64,000 nucleotides of DNA from Kitagawia praeruptora (Eukaryota; Streptophyta; Magnoliopsida; Apiales; Apiaceae): assembly GCA_037693485.1 (NCBI GenBank), contig CM075344.1, positions 92,291,001 to 92,355,000 of the forward strand, given 5' to 3'. The notes below the pieces were generated by a model. It did no database searches and was not told the DNA's origin. It saw only the letters and a list, made by a program, of their open reading frames with translations. A program made the position numbers and the translations under genes. Positions 43,711-55,094 of the stretch are shown here, piece by piece (positions within the stretch are counted from its first letter, which is position 1; each line of letters opens with the position of its first letter).

Positions 43711-44270
43711 TTGATAGTCCTTTCTTCGCCAAAGCACCTCCTTGCATCTCCATCATTTTTTTCCGCAGTTCAATTAATTCATTTCTTTCATCTTTATTGA
43801 TCTGAAATGCTGCCTTAGCAACACTGTTGATAGTATTTCTCTCAATAGCAGCCATGTCACTTTACATCACGTTGTTCTCATCATTAGAAGACTCCCTTCA
43901 GAAACTGCTACTGGGATATCCAAGAGACCCATGACGAATCTCTACATTGCCAGGATGAGTTTTCCCACCTTTACCTAGGGTACCTCCAACCGGATCTATT
44001 TTGAGGTGTTGAGGGTCCTCAAGAACAGGGTCACCGCCACCAAGGATCTCACGAAGAACTGAACCCACCACAGGTATAGAGGATTCATTGCCATTAAAAA
44101 CTCCATACTCGAGAGGAAGGCCATCATGGTCAACAGGCAGGCCATCCGAGTCAACATTAGAGTTATGACTACCCATAGTAACCAAGAACTGATAAGAACC
44201 GGGAAACCATGAAATAAAAGAGAGAGTAATAATTAGTACTATAAGAAATTTAGTACCATATTCCCTTATA
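43711..44270 (-). mobile_element. Family X fragment L (5' part, interrupted by LTR H)
   Basis: Minus-strand ORF from the ATG at 44176: D-H-D-G-L-P-L-E-Y-G-V-F-N-G, G-S-V-L-R-E-I-L-G-G, H-L-K-I-D-P, matching copy D residue for residue in spacing. A stop at 43898 follows. Beyond it, the minus-strand reading from the ATG at 43855 gives M-A-A-I-E-R-N-T-I-N-S-V-A-K-A-A-F and D-E-R-N-E-L-I-E-L-R-K-K-M-M-E-M, a likely coiled coil, up to the LTR H boundary. That second piece has no counterpart in copy D. The 3' tail is not present here. Confidence 0.6.
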
Positions 44271-44386
44271 TTTCTTATTTCTATTACTTTTTAGGTTTTC
44301 ATATTCTGAAGATGGTTTCGGAGAGGATTTCTGATGAGGAGAATTTGTTAGAGGCTATTTCATATGGTGTTCGTCTCCATATTCGT
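44271..44386 (+). mobile_element. Family X fragment M (leader and first 25 codons, interrupted by element Q)
   Basis: Plus-strand leader ACCATATTCCCTTATATTTC and ATG at 44312 encoding M-V-S-E-R-I-S-D-E-E-N-L-L-E-A-I-S-Y-G-V, nearly identical to copy F. It is cut by LTR1 of element Q at 44387. It lies head to head with fragment L. The rest of M should reappear after the 3' LTR of Q, beyond the window. Confidence 0.7.
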
Positions 44387-46889
44387 TGTAAGAACCCAGA
44401 TTTTTTATAGAATTAAAACTTTTTATTATGTATTAATATAGGAGGGAATAGTGGTTATCACTGCGATGTAATGACTGTTTATTGAATTAAGAGGATGGAT
44501 TTAGATTCAAATATTTATATGTCATGAAGAATGCTTTTGGTTGACAGCATAGATAAAAATGATCTATCTCCTAGGGATATAAGTTATATTAATTCCAAAT
44601 AGGAAGATTATTCTTATGTCATCCAAATCAATATCTGTTATTAGTCCAGTGGTTCCGTAAAAGGGTTAAGGAACGCCCGAAATAGGACCAGGGCATTTTT
44701 ATTAATTATAAAGAATAAAAGAAAGAATAAAGTATGAATAGTGTTTTTGAGTGAAACAAGAATATTATTAGACGACGCTATGTAGGAGTATTCAGAACGG
44801 ATTTCGGAGTTCGCATTCATGATCCAGGGGCGAAATAAGTGTATGTAAAAGCTGTCGGATTCAGAAAAATAGCACTTTTATTTTCTCCGAGATTTCCCTG
44901 GACACTGCAAGACTTAAGGATTTATTAAAGGGATTTAAGGAATTTATATTCGAGAAGTATTAAGAAAGATGGAGAATAGTATTATAAATATTAAGAAGGT
45001 TTTCGGTAAAACCCTAACTAGAAACGAATGAGTTATTCCCTCGAACGATCAATGAATTAAGCAATAAGCGGACAAAGAATCAAGCAGAGGAAGCAAGGTG
45101 AATGCATGTGCAAGTGATAAATATCTAGAAACCAATTAGTTACATAAGTAACTAGCAAGATTAAGAAGCTAACTAGTAATTAGCATCCTTTTCTCATCCA
45201 ACCACAAAAACAAGACACATGGCCATCAAAATTCATCATCCATGACATAATAACTTTAATAAAACTACTTTATGAGATAATATCTCAATAATGCAAGATG
45301 AGAACAAGAGATTAGCCAAGCAAACAAAGCAACCAACTTCATTTCTCTCAAAAAGAAGCATTCGGCTTCTTCCTTAATTTCAAAACCAAAATCAAGCTTG
45401 CAACCATCATTTGATCTTGAAACCTTTATTGTGAGTCCTATATTTCATAAAAGTAATCTCCTAAAAATCCTAGCTTCAATATCCTTTGTTTCCATTTTCA
45501 AATAAATCATCCAAGAGGAGGATGAATAGTGTTTTCATGAAACTAACTTTGATTTCTTGTTTTGTTTGGATGATCTAAGGTTTGTTAAGGCTAGACAAGG
45601 ACCATTCAAGGCTTAGTAAGGCTAGATCATACTCCAAGGAAGGTATAATCTTTAAGAACCCTAGCTCTTGTTTGAGATTTATGCATGCTCTTGATGGATC
45701 TAGCCTAGTTATGATTATGTTAAAGTTATAAGCATGATTAGTTAGTGGTTAGTGATTTTAGTAAGAGATGATGATCTTGTTGGTTAAGCATGATGTTCTT
45801 GGACTGAAAAAAAAAATGAGAATCATGTGTATAAGTTGGATTTGTGCCCGGTGTGGCTTGGTATTGTTTTTATGATTTTTAGAACGTTCGATCTATAGCT
45901 GTCGTAATGCCCAATTTTCGTTAAACCTTGAAAACCGTGCATCACAGTAGGCTTACCTCACTACCTAGCTTCTTAATCTGCCATGTTAAGATAGATTATG
46001 TTATGAGCTTCATTTTGATATAAATATCGCATGAAACGGACTTAGGGTTTAGGAGTTATGATTAAATTCGTAAAAGTGGTTTGGAACCGTAAACGAACGT
46101 TCGTAATTGAAATTGATTCCCTTAAATGTCGTTTAATTAGTGCCGAATCTTAATAATTAAATATTAGAGGTAAAAAGGAAGGTGTGGGAGAAAACCACAT
46201 GTCGAATGGATCGTTTTCCGATTTTATAAAAATGTTCGAATCAAGTTTAAACGCGAACGAACCCCTAAAAGCATACTTAGTTATGACTTTGGTAAATGAC
46301 TTAGAAAACGGGCGATAAAACTCGTAGTACAATCTTGATTCGTAATTGATCGATCTTAAAACTTACATGGCTTAAGTATGTATCAAGTGTGGGTATGACG
46401 ACATGTCATAATAGCGAACAAATGTCGAATCTCATCGGTGATAAAAAGAGTTACTTTAAGAGGTGTATAACGAGATAATTCGAAAACGTGTTTCGACTTA
46501 AGTAGAGTGTATACTTCAACTTTTTAATATGATAAGTGATTAATCCCGAATGCCTTGGCTATTTATAGATCTCCAGGCTGACTCGGGACACGCTACCACT
46601 ACCCCTACCCGCACTCGATTTCCAGGCAAGTTTCAATCCTTTTTAAAAGACTGTTGTTGTGAATACATGATATATATGCTTTCTGTTATACATATGCCAT
46701 AGCATGCATGCCTACTTTTAAAGTCATATGGATATACTTGTTCCTGAAATTATTGTTGACTTATAAGCTAGATAGTTAATATATCAGTTATAAGCCGAAT
46801 ATCACTAAGACCCTTAAGCGAAGGGCAGTTAAATCTCATTCTTTGATTATAGACCGGGAGTCGATATTCCTTGATATATTGATATTATT

Positions 46890-47560
46890 TCCAGAAGGAA
46901 ATATTTAAGTAAAAATTTTCCATTTTTTATCTGGTGAATATTATTGTAATATTCCTTGAAGATTATTTGATAAATATTATTTGGAATATTCATCCTATAT
47001 TTATTTATTCGATGAATACTATCTTTAATATTCCTCCAAGGTTGATTTAATATTCGAATTTTATTGCGAACCCTCATTTAAGTTATTTACTTAAAGAATA
47101 TTCATTCGAGCTTATTTACTCAATAAATATTATTTTGAATATTCATTCGAGAGTATTTTTTAATGAATATTATTTTTATTATTCATTCGAGCCTTATCTA
47201 TTCAGATGAATATTATTTCGAATATTCATTCAGACTCCAGCTATTCTATAAATATTAGTTGAACATTGATTCAAACTCAAGTTATTCGATAAATATTATT
47301 TTAAATATTCCCTTGAGACAATGAATGTTATCTTCAACATTCATTTAAAGTCGATTCAATTATTGAATATTATTTCAAATATTCATTTGATAATCATTTC
47401 TTCCGTAAATATTATTAAGTTGAATATTCATTAGTTGTTCAATGAATATTATCTTAAATACCCATTTGACGATTATTTCATCAATGAATATTTTTATTCA
47501 CTCGAATATTCATTATTCGTTCAAATGAATATTATTATGAATATTTATTCACAGATCATT
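46890..47560 (+). repeat. GAATATTC-rich repeat array in LTR1
   Basis: A dozen or so diverged units with GAATATTATTT, GAATATTCATTCGAG and TTATTTATTCAAT. The palindromic AATATT cores give hairpin potential throughout. It lies about 1 kb upstream of the TATA tract. Confidence 0.7.
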
Positions 47561-48533
47561 TTGAGCAATGCTCTTCCAATAATTGGGACTTATTAAATAT
47601 TCTTGGAATATTTATTTAATTCTTCTAATTCGATTCAAAGACGATTTACTTCATTCACAAAGTATCATTGACCTTCGAACATTATATTAATTAATTTAGA
47701 ATCTTATTGTTATTATTAATATATCAAGGAAGGTTCTCAACTCTATTCTTCGTTCAATCCTGTCTCTCAGATAATAAGGGAACCCTACTTGAGAAATGTT
47801 ATTTATCTTGTGACTGCCCGGTCATAAATTATTCGTTTCACTCGCAACTTGGTTGCTATTATTCATGGAATTGTGTGTACCCACTCATTATTCGAGGGGT
47901 AGGAATGTTGGAACAAGTTGGTATCCATTAACAAGCAGCAGCTTGGGAAATATTGGTGAATTTTCCTTTTCAATTAGATACGACTACTTTGTGGAGTCTT
48001 ATCAACAAGTATTATACTTGGGGAAAGGGGGACGAACTTTACATTTCAAAGTTATGGATGTGAAATGAACTAGGAGATGCGTAAGTGACCCAGTGGCGCC
48101 GGTCCAGCAAATGGCCCAACCGTTGGCCAAGGGGGTTCCAGAGGGCGGTAGACAAGTAAATCCGTCGGTGCTTCCTTCTACATGTAGAGAACAAGAGGTG
48201 GGGAGCATAACATGTGACTGATCATCGTGTAAATGCTATGTCTCCTGGCGCGTCAAACTCCAGTATTAGTTCATCTTTCTCAATGTTGGAAATTTTCTGC
48301 AACATCATCATGGTTGGCAGAGTTGAAAAGTATTTGAAAATTGGAATTGCGATATCTTTCATACAAGTTCCTATTTTATGAAAATGATGCTATCTTGCTT
48401 ATCTTGACATAGCATATACTTCCACGAAATGTACACATGTTAAGTTACCTTGTAACTTCATCCTTTATATTGAACTGGCACTATTTTCGCTAATGCATGG
48501 CATATGGTTTCAAATTATATCTTTGAACTGTCA

Positions 48534-48558
48534 TATATATATATATATATATATATAT
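48534..48558 (+). promoter_or_regulatory. TATA tract of LTR1 (probable promoter)
   Basis: A TATATATA run of about 25 bases preceded by GTCA and followed by CACTGTACAG. The same tract occurs at 63427-63453 in LTR2. It is the only strong TATA element close to the 3' part of the LTR, so the R region probably starts about 30 bases downstream. Confidence 0.55.
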
Positions 48559-48613
48559 CACTGTACAGTTATATTATTGTTGGTGGGCTATTGCTCACCC
48601 TTGCTTATTTATT

Positions 48614-48730
48614 ATGTCACAACAACAGCTAGGTCACATGGCTCGCGTCAGGCGCACTCGGCGCAAGCAGGTTACCCGCCCCACAGGACTACCCGTTGAT
48701 ATCATTGCTGCCATTGCTGAGGAAGCATAG
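48614..48730 (+). CDS. LTR1 micro-ORF, 38 codons, basic peptide
   Basis: ATG at 48614, the first ATG after the TATA tract. It encodes M-S-Q-Q-Q-L-G-H-M, then R-V-R-R-T-R-R-K-Q-V and P-T-G-L-P-V-D-I-I-A-A-I-A-E-E-A before a TAG. The same frame is kept in LTR2 (extended to 52 codons) and mostly in K, despite base changes. In a genomic transcript starting in R it would be the first ORF, about 1.9 kb before gag. It could be a translated upstream ORF or a leftover; translation is unproven. Confidence 0.4.
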   Translation: MSQQQLGHMARVRRTRRKQVTRPTGLPVDIIAAIAEEA

Positions 48731-49030
48731 ATTGGCAGCCTTTGGTTTACCAGTTTAATTATATGTTTCAATAATGTTAATCAACGGCAAAACTCTTAAA
48801 CTTATGATGTTATCCTTTTGGTTTGTAATAACTTAGGTTCGTGGATCCGTAATGTGAGACTTATTTCAATTTCATCTCTAGGACTATAACTGTGTGTGTG
48901 TGTGAGTGGATACTATTGTGGGGTCACAACATGTGATTTATTTATTGTGGATTCAAGTAAAGTATCAATCATGGTAAATAAGACCGTAACGACCCGATCT
49001 CGGACCCCGGATCTGGGGGTGTTACAGAAA

Positions 49031-49041
49031 TGGTATCAGAG
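49031..49041 (+). promoter_or_regulatory. Primer binding site, tRNA-iMet, element Q
   Basis: TGGTATCAGAG four bases after the LTR end is complementary to the 3' end of plant initiator Met tRNA, the usual primer of Ty3/gypsy and Ty1/copia elements. A 40-bp insertion follows four bases later. Confidence 0.85.
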
Positions 49042-49045
49042 AGAG

Positions 49046-49085
49046 TTTTTTTTTTTTTTGCTAAATAAGGGATTTTATAAAGAGA
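49046..49085 (-). mobile_element. 40-bp insertion: extreme 5'-truncated retroposon tail beside the PBS
   Basis: Fourteen T, then GCTAAATAAGGGATTTTATA, flanked by the direct repeat TATCAGAGAGAG (49034-49045 and 49086-49097). LTR2 (63924-63945) shows the uninterrupted site. The inserted bases are the complement of a TTTAGC-poly-A tail much like the family X end (TTAATTAGC-poly-A). This looks like target-primed reverse transcription that stopped after about 26 templated bases. Confidence 0.75.
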
Positions 49086-49244
49086 TATCAGAGAGAGAGT
49101 TATATATCCCAAAAGATGATGCGACGTTATATAATAATAAATTCACTAATATAATAAGAACTCTTGCCAAGTTCACCTAAAACCCTTATGGGAACTTTTA
49201 AGTATCATGATAGTAATATAGTTCGTCTTGTGTAGGCGAGCGAC

Positions 49245-50117
49245 ATGGTTGCCCAGGAGGCATCTGCTAGACAGCATGATGAGGACATGTTCCGGACTAG
49301 AGACCCGTATTGTGAGCACTTGCCTGATGAGGACACTGAGGTGATTGAGGCAGGAGATGAGGACCCTGAGGAGCTCCAGGTTGATGCTGATATTGATGTT
49401 ATTGAGTCTGAGGAGGAGGAGGACCCGGAGGAGGTCCAGGCAGGAGAGGATACTGAGATAGTTGCTGAGGATGTTGATGAGGAGGACTATGAGGAGGACC
49501 AGCTTGTACCTGATGTTAGAGTGATGGAGGAGGATACTAACAGGACCACTGAGCTGGTGATGACTGCTGTTGTTGGATAGGATGGAGAAGAGGGTGTTGA
49601 GGGAGATGTGGATGGGCTCGTGGGTGATGTTGTAGGGAGTTCCGGACTTAGTGTGCCACCCCTCTTTGTTGAGAGAGCCCCTACCCCACCACTACTTCAT
49701 GGGAGCCCATTTTCTGATGAGTTCGAGGAGCTGACACCAGAGCCGCAGCAGGTAGAGGCCGTATAGTCGGCAGATGCCTCTACTCCGCCCCATATTCCGT
49801 TTGAGGGGATACTTATAGGAATGCATAACTTCTTGGTGAACCGACTGACTGCAGATCTGGCAATAGCTGAGGCCCGGTTGGCAGAGTCCCGCAGAGAGCT
49901 AGCGGCAGAGAGGGAGGCCCGGTTGGGGAACCAGGGCAGGGGACGTTCCAGGGCTAGAGAGATGTATAGGCAGGTGACCAACATAGGGCTTAGGACTCGT
50001 ATGAGGGTGCGACAGTTACCCAGTGATGGTCACGGCATGGTATCCAGGGCTGATGCAGAGGAGATATTTCGCCTTGCTATGAGGAGGGTCCGAGCTTTGG
50101 CTCACCGTCGTGGCTGA
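49245..50117 (+). pseudogene. Extra ORF upstream of gag in element Q (291 codons, two in-frame stops)
   Basis: One frame from ATG 49245 to the stop at 50115-50117 with TAG codons at 49578 and about 49765. The first half is very acidic, with repeats of the type E-D-P-E-E-[LV]-Q-[VA] (D-E-D-P-E-E-L-Q, E-E-D-P-E-E-V-Q). The second half has an Ala/Glu/Arg-rich likely coiled coil (A-E-A-R-L-A-E-S-R-R-E-L-A-A-E-R-E) and a basic end (R-R-V-R-A-L-A-H-R-R-G). No known domain. Its position between PBS and gag resembles the additional ORF of some plant gypsy lineages. The 400 bases between it and gag hold no gene. Confidence 0.6.
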
Positions 50118-50526
50118 CAGCAGGGATGGTGATGTATTGGTCTACTTGTCTAGTCTTGTACGGTCATAGTAGTGCCGATTTTTGGAAGGATAGTCTCAGT
50201 GTACTTAGTTTCCCTATTGCAGACTAGACAGATAGACATCTTATTTCACTTTTGACTAGTTGTTATTCGGATGGTTGTATTTGCTAAACTATGTTGTAAC
50301 TAGGATATTGTACCATTTGGTACCTTGTATATATTTATTTCCATTTCAGTCTCTCTACGACGCAGTCACTAGCTTGTTATATTATATCTGCATATACTGC
50401 GTTCGATTACTACCATGATATATAGAACTGTGGGATCCTAAATCCAATTATGCATCGATATTGTGAGGAGAAACCCTCTAAAATAGGTTAATAAACCTAA
50501 TGTATATTGTCCAAATTTTTAGTAAA

Positions 50527-51790
50527 ATGCCTCCGAGAAGGATGGGTACTAGGGCTAACCCCCATGAGTCTACTGACCAAGAAAGTCACAATCAACCTGA
50601 GGAAAACCTTGACTATAATGAAGAACAGGATCAGAATTACAATGAACATGAGGATTCCCAATATGGGGTAGGGGATGAAACCCTCTATACTGCGGATTTC
50701 GAAAAGAAAGTAGAAGAAGGGGAAACAGAAGTCGAACATCAGGGGGAGAACCAGGGTGAAAACCCTATGGGGCAATTCATGGATCTGCTCAGGCAGAATT
50801 TGAACCAATATCCCCAAGCACCCCAAGGAAATAATACCAATGTGGCCACTTCATTCCAAGCCTTCAAGTCCCTCAAACCCTCAGAGTTTCACGGATCGGC
50901 TGATCCCGTTGAGGCAAGGGCCTGGGTCAAGGAAATGGAGAAATCTTTCAAGATTCTGAGTATTGATGAGGCCAAAAAGACTGTCTTTGCTACCTACTTA
51001 CTAAAAGGAGAGGCAAATTATTGGTGGGAAGCCAAGAAGAATATGGAAACTGATGCTATTGTAACTTGGAATAGGTTTAAATAGTTGTTTTTAGAGAAGT
51101 ACTTCCCGAGGTTCATGAAAACCCAGATGGAACTCAAGTTTTTGGAGCTAAAGCAGAATAACTTGTCGGTGGCTGACTATGAAGCCAAGTTTACCGAACT
51201 GTCAAGATTTGTACCGGAATTTGTGGACACTGAAGAAAAGAAAGCTAACAGGTTTCAGCAAGGGCTGAAACAGTGGATTCAGAACAGAGTGGCAGTTTTA
51301 GAGATTACTGATTATGCCACCTTGGTGCAAAAGGCAACCATCGTGGACGCAGGGAGTGATCAGATGCAGAGAGAAAGAGAGAAAGGGGGATTAAAGAGAA
51401 AGCAAGCCAGCATGGGCGGAGGTTCCACAGGAGGAAGACCCCCAAATATGTTCAACCGAGGAGCAGTTTCCCTACCTGGGAGGGGTGTAGAGTTTAAACC
51501 ACCTGTGAGTGCAACCGTGAGCCAGGGCGGCCAGTAGTTAGGAGTGTCCCGTTCTCACCTTTCCAGACCCCCACTGCCAGAGTGCACAACTTGTGGGAAA
51601 AGACACTCTGGAGTATGCAATCAGAAGTAGTCCGTCTGTTATAGGTGTGGACGAGTGGGTCACTACTCCAACAAGTGTACCGCGGTTAATCCTACTGCTA
51701 GTAAGAGCAATACCTGTTTCCAGTGTGGACGTCAAGGGCACATGAGGAAGGATTACCCAATGAACAAACCAGCGGCTTCAGGGGCAAGCA
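50527..51790 (+). pseudogene. gag: gag of Ty3/gypsy element Q
   Basis: Start at M-P-P-R-R-M-G (50527), the usual gag start of plant chromoviruses. The acidic N-terminus is followed by the Retrotrans_gag domain: F-K-S-L-K-P-S-E-F-H-G-S-A-D-P-V-E-A, A-T-Y-L-L-K-G-E-A-N-Y-W-W, F-L-E-K-Y-F-P, and F-Q-Q-G-L. Three cysteine motifs follow: C-T-T-C-G-K-R-H-S-G-V-C, C-Y-R-C-G-R-V-G-H-Y-S-N-K-C, and C-F-Q-C-G-R-Q-G-H-M-R-K-D-Y, the last with its final Cys replaced by Tyr. TAG stops at 51082, 51535 and about 51627 interrupt the frame, which otherwise continues directly into pol. Confidence 0.9.
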
Positions 51791-53902
51791 AGGATACCTC
51801 TAACAGACCACCAACTGCTAGGACCTTTAACATGATAGTGCAAGATGCCGTGAGGGACACGGATGTGATAGCAGGTACATTTTCCCTCAATTCAGTCAGT
51901 GCAAATGTTTTGTTTGATTCTGGAGCAACTAAGTCTTTTATATCTAGAGATTTTACGCGTAAATTGAAACCTAAAACCCAACCGCTAAGGGAGTCTTTGC
52001 AAGTAGAGATAGTTAATCAAGAAGTCGTTCCAGTTAATCTGATTCACCCCGATTGCAAAATAGAAATAGGAGGACGATCCTTCTGTGTTGATTTGACCCC
52101 TTTTAAGCTAGGGGAATTTGATGTTATTCTGGGAATGGATTGGTTGTCTCGCAATAATGCGCAAATAGATTGTAAAGGGAAAAAGGTTAAATTGAAAACC
52201 CCAGGAAAGAAGGAAATAGTGTTTAGAGGGATGCGACAGACCCAGAATATTCTAACCATGGCACAGGCCAAGAGGTTGTTACGAAAAGGGAACGAGGCTT
52301 ATTTGGCATACATTATAGACACCCAGAAAGAGGTGCCCAAGATACAAGACATTCCGGTAGTTAACGAATTTGAAGACGTATTTCCTCAAGATCTTCCCGA
52401 ACTACCACCGGATAGAGTAATTGAGTTCGCTATCGAATTAGCCCCGGGGACGGCGCCAGTTTCGAAGGCCCCGTACCGATTAGCACCAGTGGAAATGAAA
52501 GAGCTAGCAAAGCAATTGCTTGAATTGTTGGATAAGGGTACGATAAGACCTAGTGTGTCGCCTTGGGGCGCACTAGTGTTGTTTGTTAAGAAAAAGGACG
52601 GGAGTATGAGGTTATGCATCGACTATCGAGAGTTGAACAAGCTAACCATAAAGAATAAGTACCTGTTACCCAGAATAGATGAATTGTTTGACCAGTTAAA
52701 AGGTGCTAAGTATTTCTCCAAAATTGACCTAAGGTCTGGGTATCACCAATTAAAGATCAAACCTGAAGATATCCCAAAGACCGCCTTCCGTACTAGGTAT
52801 GGGCATTATGAGTTCTTAGTGATGTCATTTGGATTGACCAACGCCCCAGCAGCTTTCATGGATTTAATGAATAGAGTGTTCAAGGAATATATGGACCAGT
52901 TTGTTATAGTCTTTATTGATGATATTCTGAACTACTCAAAGATAGAGGAAGAACACGCTGAAAATTTGAGGATAGCTTTAGGAATACTCAGGAAAGAACA
53001 GATATACGCCAAATTCTCGAAATGCGAGTTTTGGAAAAATGAGGTGTAATTCTTAGGGCACGTGGTCAATAGGGAAGGAGTGTTAGTTGACCCCTCCAAG
53101 ATAGAGGTAGTTTCAAATTGGGAGCGACCAACCACTCCAACGGAGGTAAGGAGTTTTATTGGGTTGGCAGGATACTATAGACGATTTGTTCAAGATTTTG
53201 CAAAGATTGCAGCCCCATTAACTAGACTTACCCGTAAAACTGAGAAATTTGAATGGACTGAAAAATGCGAGAAGAGTTTTCAAGAGCTGAAGAAGAGGTT
53301 GGTAACGGCCCCAGTGTTGGCGTTGCCTGATGGAAAAGGAGATTTCGTGATTTACAGTGATACTTCGCATAAAGGATTGGGATGCGTGCTTATGCAGCAC
53401 GGTAAGGTGATATCATATGCGTCAAGGCAATTGAAGGATTACGAGATCCGATACCCCACCCATGATCTGGAATTAGCAGCAATTGTTTTTGCCTTAAAGA
53501 TTTGGAGGCACTACTTGTATGGAGAGAAGTGTGAGATTTACACTGACCATAAGAGCCTTAAGTACATTTTCACGCAGAAAGAGCTTAATATGCGCCAGAG
53601 AAGATGGCTAGAGCTAATCAAGGATTACGATTGTGAGATTCATTATCACCCGGGTAAGGCCAATGTGGTGGCTGACGCCCTTAGTAGGAAAGAAAAGCTC
53701 AAGATGATAACTACGGAGGAAGAATTGATAAAAGACTTTGAGAAGTTGGAAATTGAGGTAAAGATGCCAGAGAATGGTCAAGAGAAGTTGATGGAGATTC
53801 GAATCCAGCCTCCATTATTGGAAAAGATTAGGCTATGCCAAGAGCGAGTGATGGAAGCAGAAAAGAACTCGACAGAGGAGGTAATGACTGGGGAAGAAAT
53901 CA
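51791..53902 (+). pseudogene. pol: pol (protease, RT, RNase H) of Ty3/gypsy element Q
   Basis: Same frame as gag. The protease active site is L-F-D-S-G-A-T near 51912. RT motifs are L-D-K-G-T-I-R-P-S-V-S-P-W-G-A, C-I-D-Y-R-E-L-N-K-L, F-S-K-I-D-L-R-S-G-Y-H-Q and catalytic F-I-D-D-I-L near 52915. A TAA at 53047-53049 sits where F-L-G-H-V-V is normally preceded by Gln or a similar residue. RNase H begins I-Y-S-D-T-S near 53350 and includes T-D-H-K-S-L-K-Y, ending with A-N-V-V-A-D-A-L-S-R-K. The sequence style fits the Del/Tekay branch of chromoviruses. LTR P interrupts after E-E-I. Confidence 0.92.
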
Positions 53903-54316
53903 TGTGACAGCCCCAAATCCGGGGTCAGGAATCCAGGCCGTCACGGACCAATTTCCATTTAATAACACTATACTCTTGGCAGTTGAAATATAAATGCGCA
54001 ATGAAACTCACACAATAGACCCCACACTTAATAATATTACACACCAGTCATATGCTCAGAGAACAACATCCATTAATGATAGCAGTTAAAGATAAACTAT
54101 TATTACAATCCCAAAATACCATCTATTACTCCCATATATAAGTATATACTACCTTGAGAACAGGTGTCGATACTTTCTCATAAGGTAGACTTCCCCTTTA
54201 CCCTCTTCCGGGTTGTACTGCGACGTTTCGGCACCTGATCTAGCTGTTATATAAATAAATAGCAAGAGTGAGCTATAATAGCTCAGCAAGATAAATTTTG
54301 TAAACTAGCATCAAAG

Positions 54317-54318
<2 letters not shown>

Positions 54319-54396
<78 letters not shown>
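54319..54396. repeat. (AT)n microsatellite in LTR P
   Basis: Uninterrupted AT dinucleotides over about 78 bases, at the place equivalent to the TATA tract of LTR1 and LTR2. Confidence 0.95.
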
Positions 54397-54401
<5 letters not shown>

Positions 54402-54924
54402 CTGAAAATTCACTATAATAATTCAAGAGAAAAATTTATCCTTAATTACTCCACATAACCTTTCATTTTCGTGTATAAGAAAAAGACATATAGAATAATA
54501 TAATATCAGTTTCTCTTCTAAACAATATAATAATCTATACTTCATCTCAGTATAATATCCCAGATAATATAACATTTGAGTAAAATCTTTCAATATAATC
54601 TTTTCATTTCCTTTTTATACAACAATCATATATAAAAATAATATAAAATCAGTTTCTCTTTTGTCCATAAAGTAATTCCATACTTTCATACCTTTTTCCC
54701 TTTTTCAGCATATCAATCTGAAAACCATTATCAATTCTTTCTTTTAAAGTTTTGGGGATTCTGCTAGCGCCAGATACGTAGGACGATGATCAGTCGCCTG
54801 ACCGTACCTGCTCTCTGTTTACTACTAGTAGAATGGATGATCCCACCTGGTCATCAACCCTGGAGGAAGGCTACCTGCTACATTCTCCTTCGGCAACTCT
54901 TGGGCCGTAATAAATATTGAGTGC

Positions 54925-55016
54925 TGGACTGTGCCGCACACAGCCTCTTACGCTTTCTGTTGCAATGCCGGACTGTGCCACTCCCACACAGCCTCTTACG
55001 CTTACTGTTGCAATCC
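54925..55016. repeat. Two tandem copies of a 45-bp unit in LTR P
   Basis: GGACTGTGCC ... CACACAGCCTCTTACGCTT ... TGTTGCAATCCC occurs twice in direct succession with a small insertion in the second copy. Confidence 0.8.
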
Positions 55017-55094
55017 CCCTTTTTCAAATCGTTATTCCATTTATAAAACATCATTCCATATTTTCCATTTTTTCCATTTCCATTTCCATATATC

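Larger units (their letters stand above)
44387..49026 (+). repeat. 5' LTR of Ty3/gypsy element Q (LTR1, 4.64 kb)
   Basis: TGTAAGAACCCAGAT at the start, ATCTGGGGGTGTTACA at the end, so the LTR ends form an imperfect inverted repeat of about 15 bp. It is followed by four bases and the primer binding site. It aligns along its whole length with 59279-63919 (same length, clearly diverged). It contains the GAATATTC array, a TA-rich promoter tract, a small ORF and a CT/GT-rich end. An LTR of this length is unusual for a chromovirus-type element. Apart from the small ORF there is no gene. Confidence 0.9.

Noticed and set aside
48095..48230. tRNA or structured RNA gene in a GC-rich patch of LTR1
   Set aside because: No A-box/B-box pair or cloverleaf could be formed; the patch recurs in LTR2 as ordinary LTR sequence.
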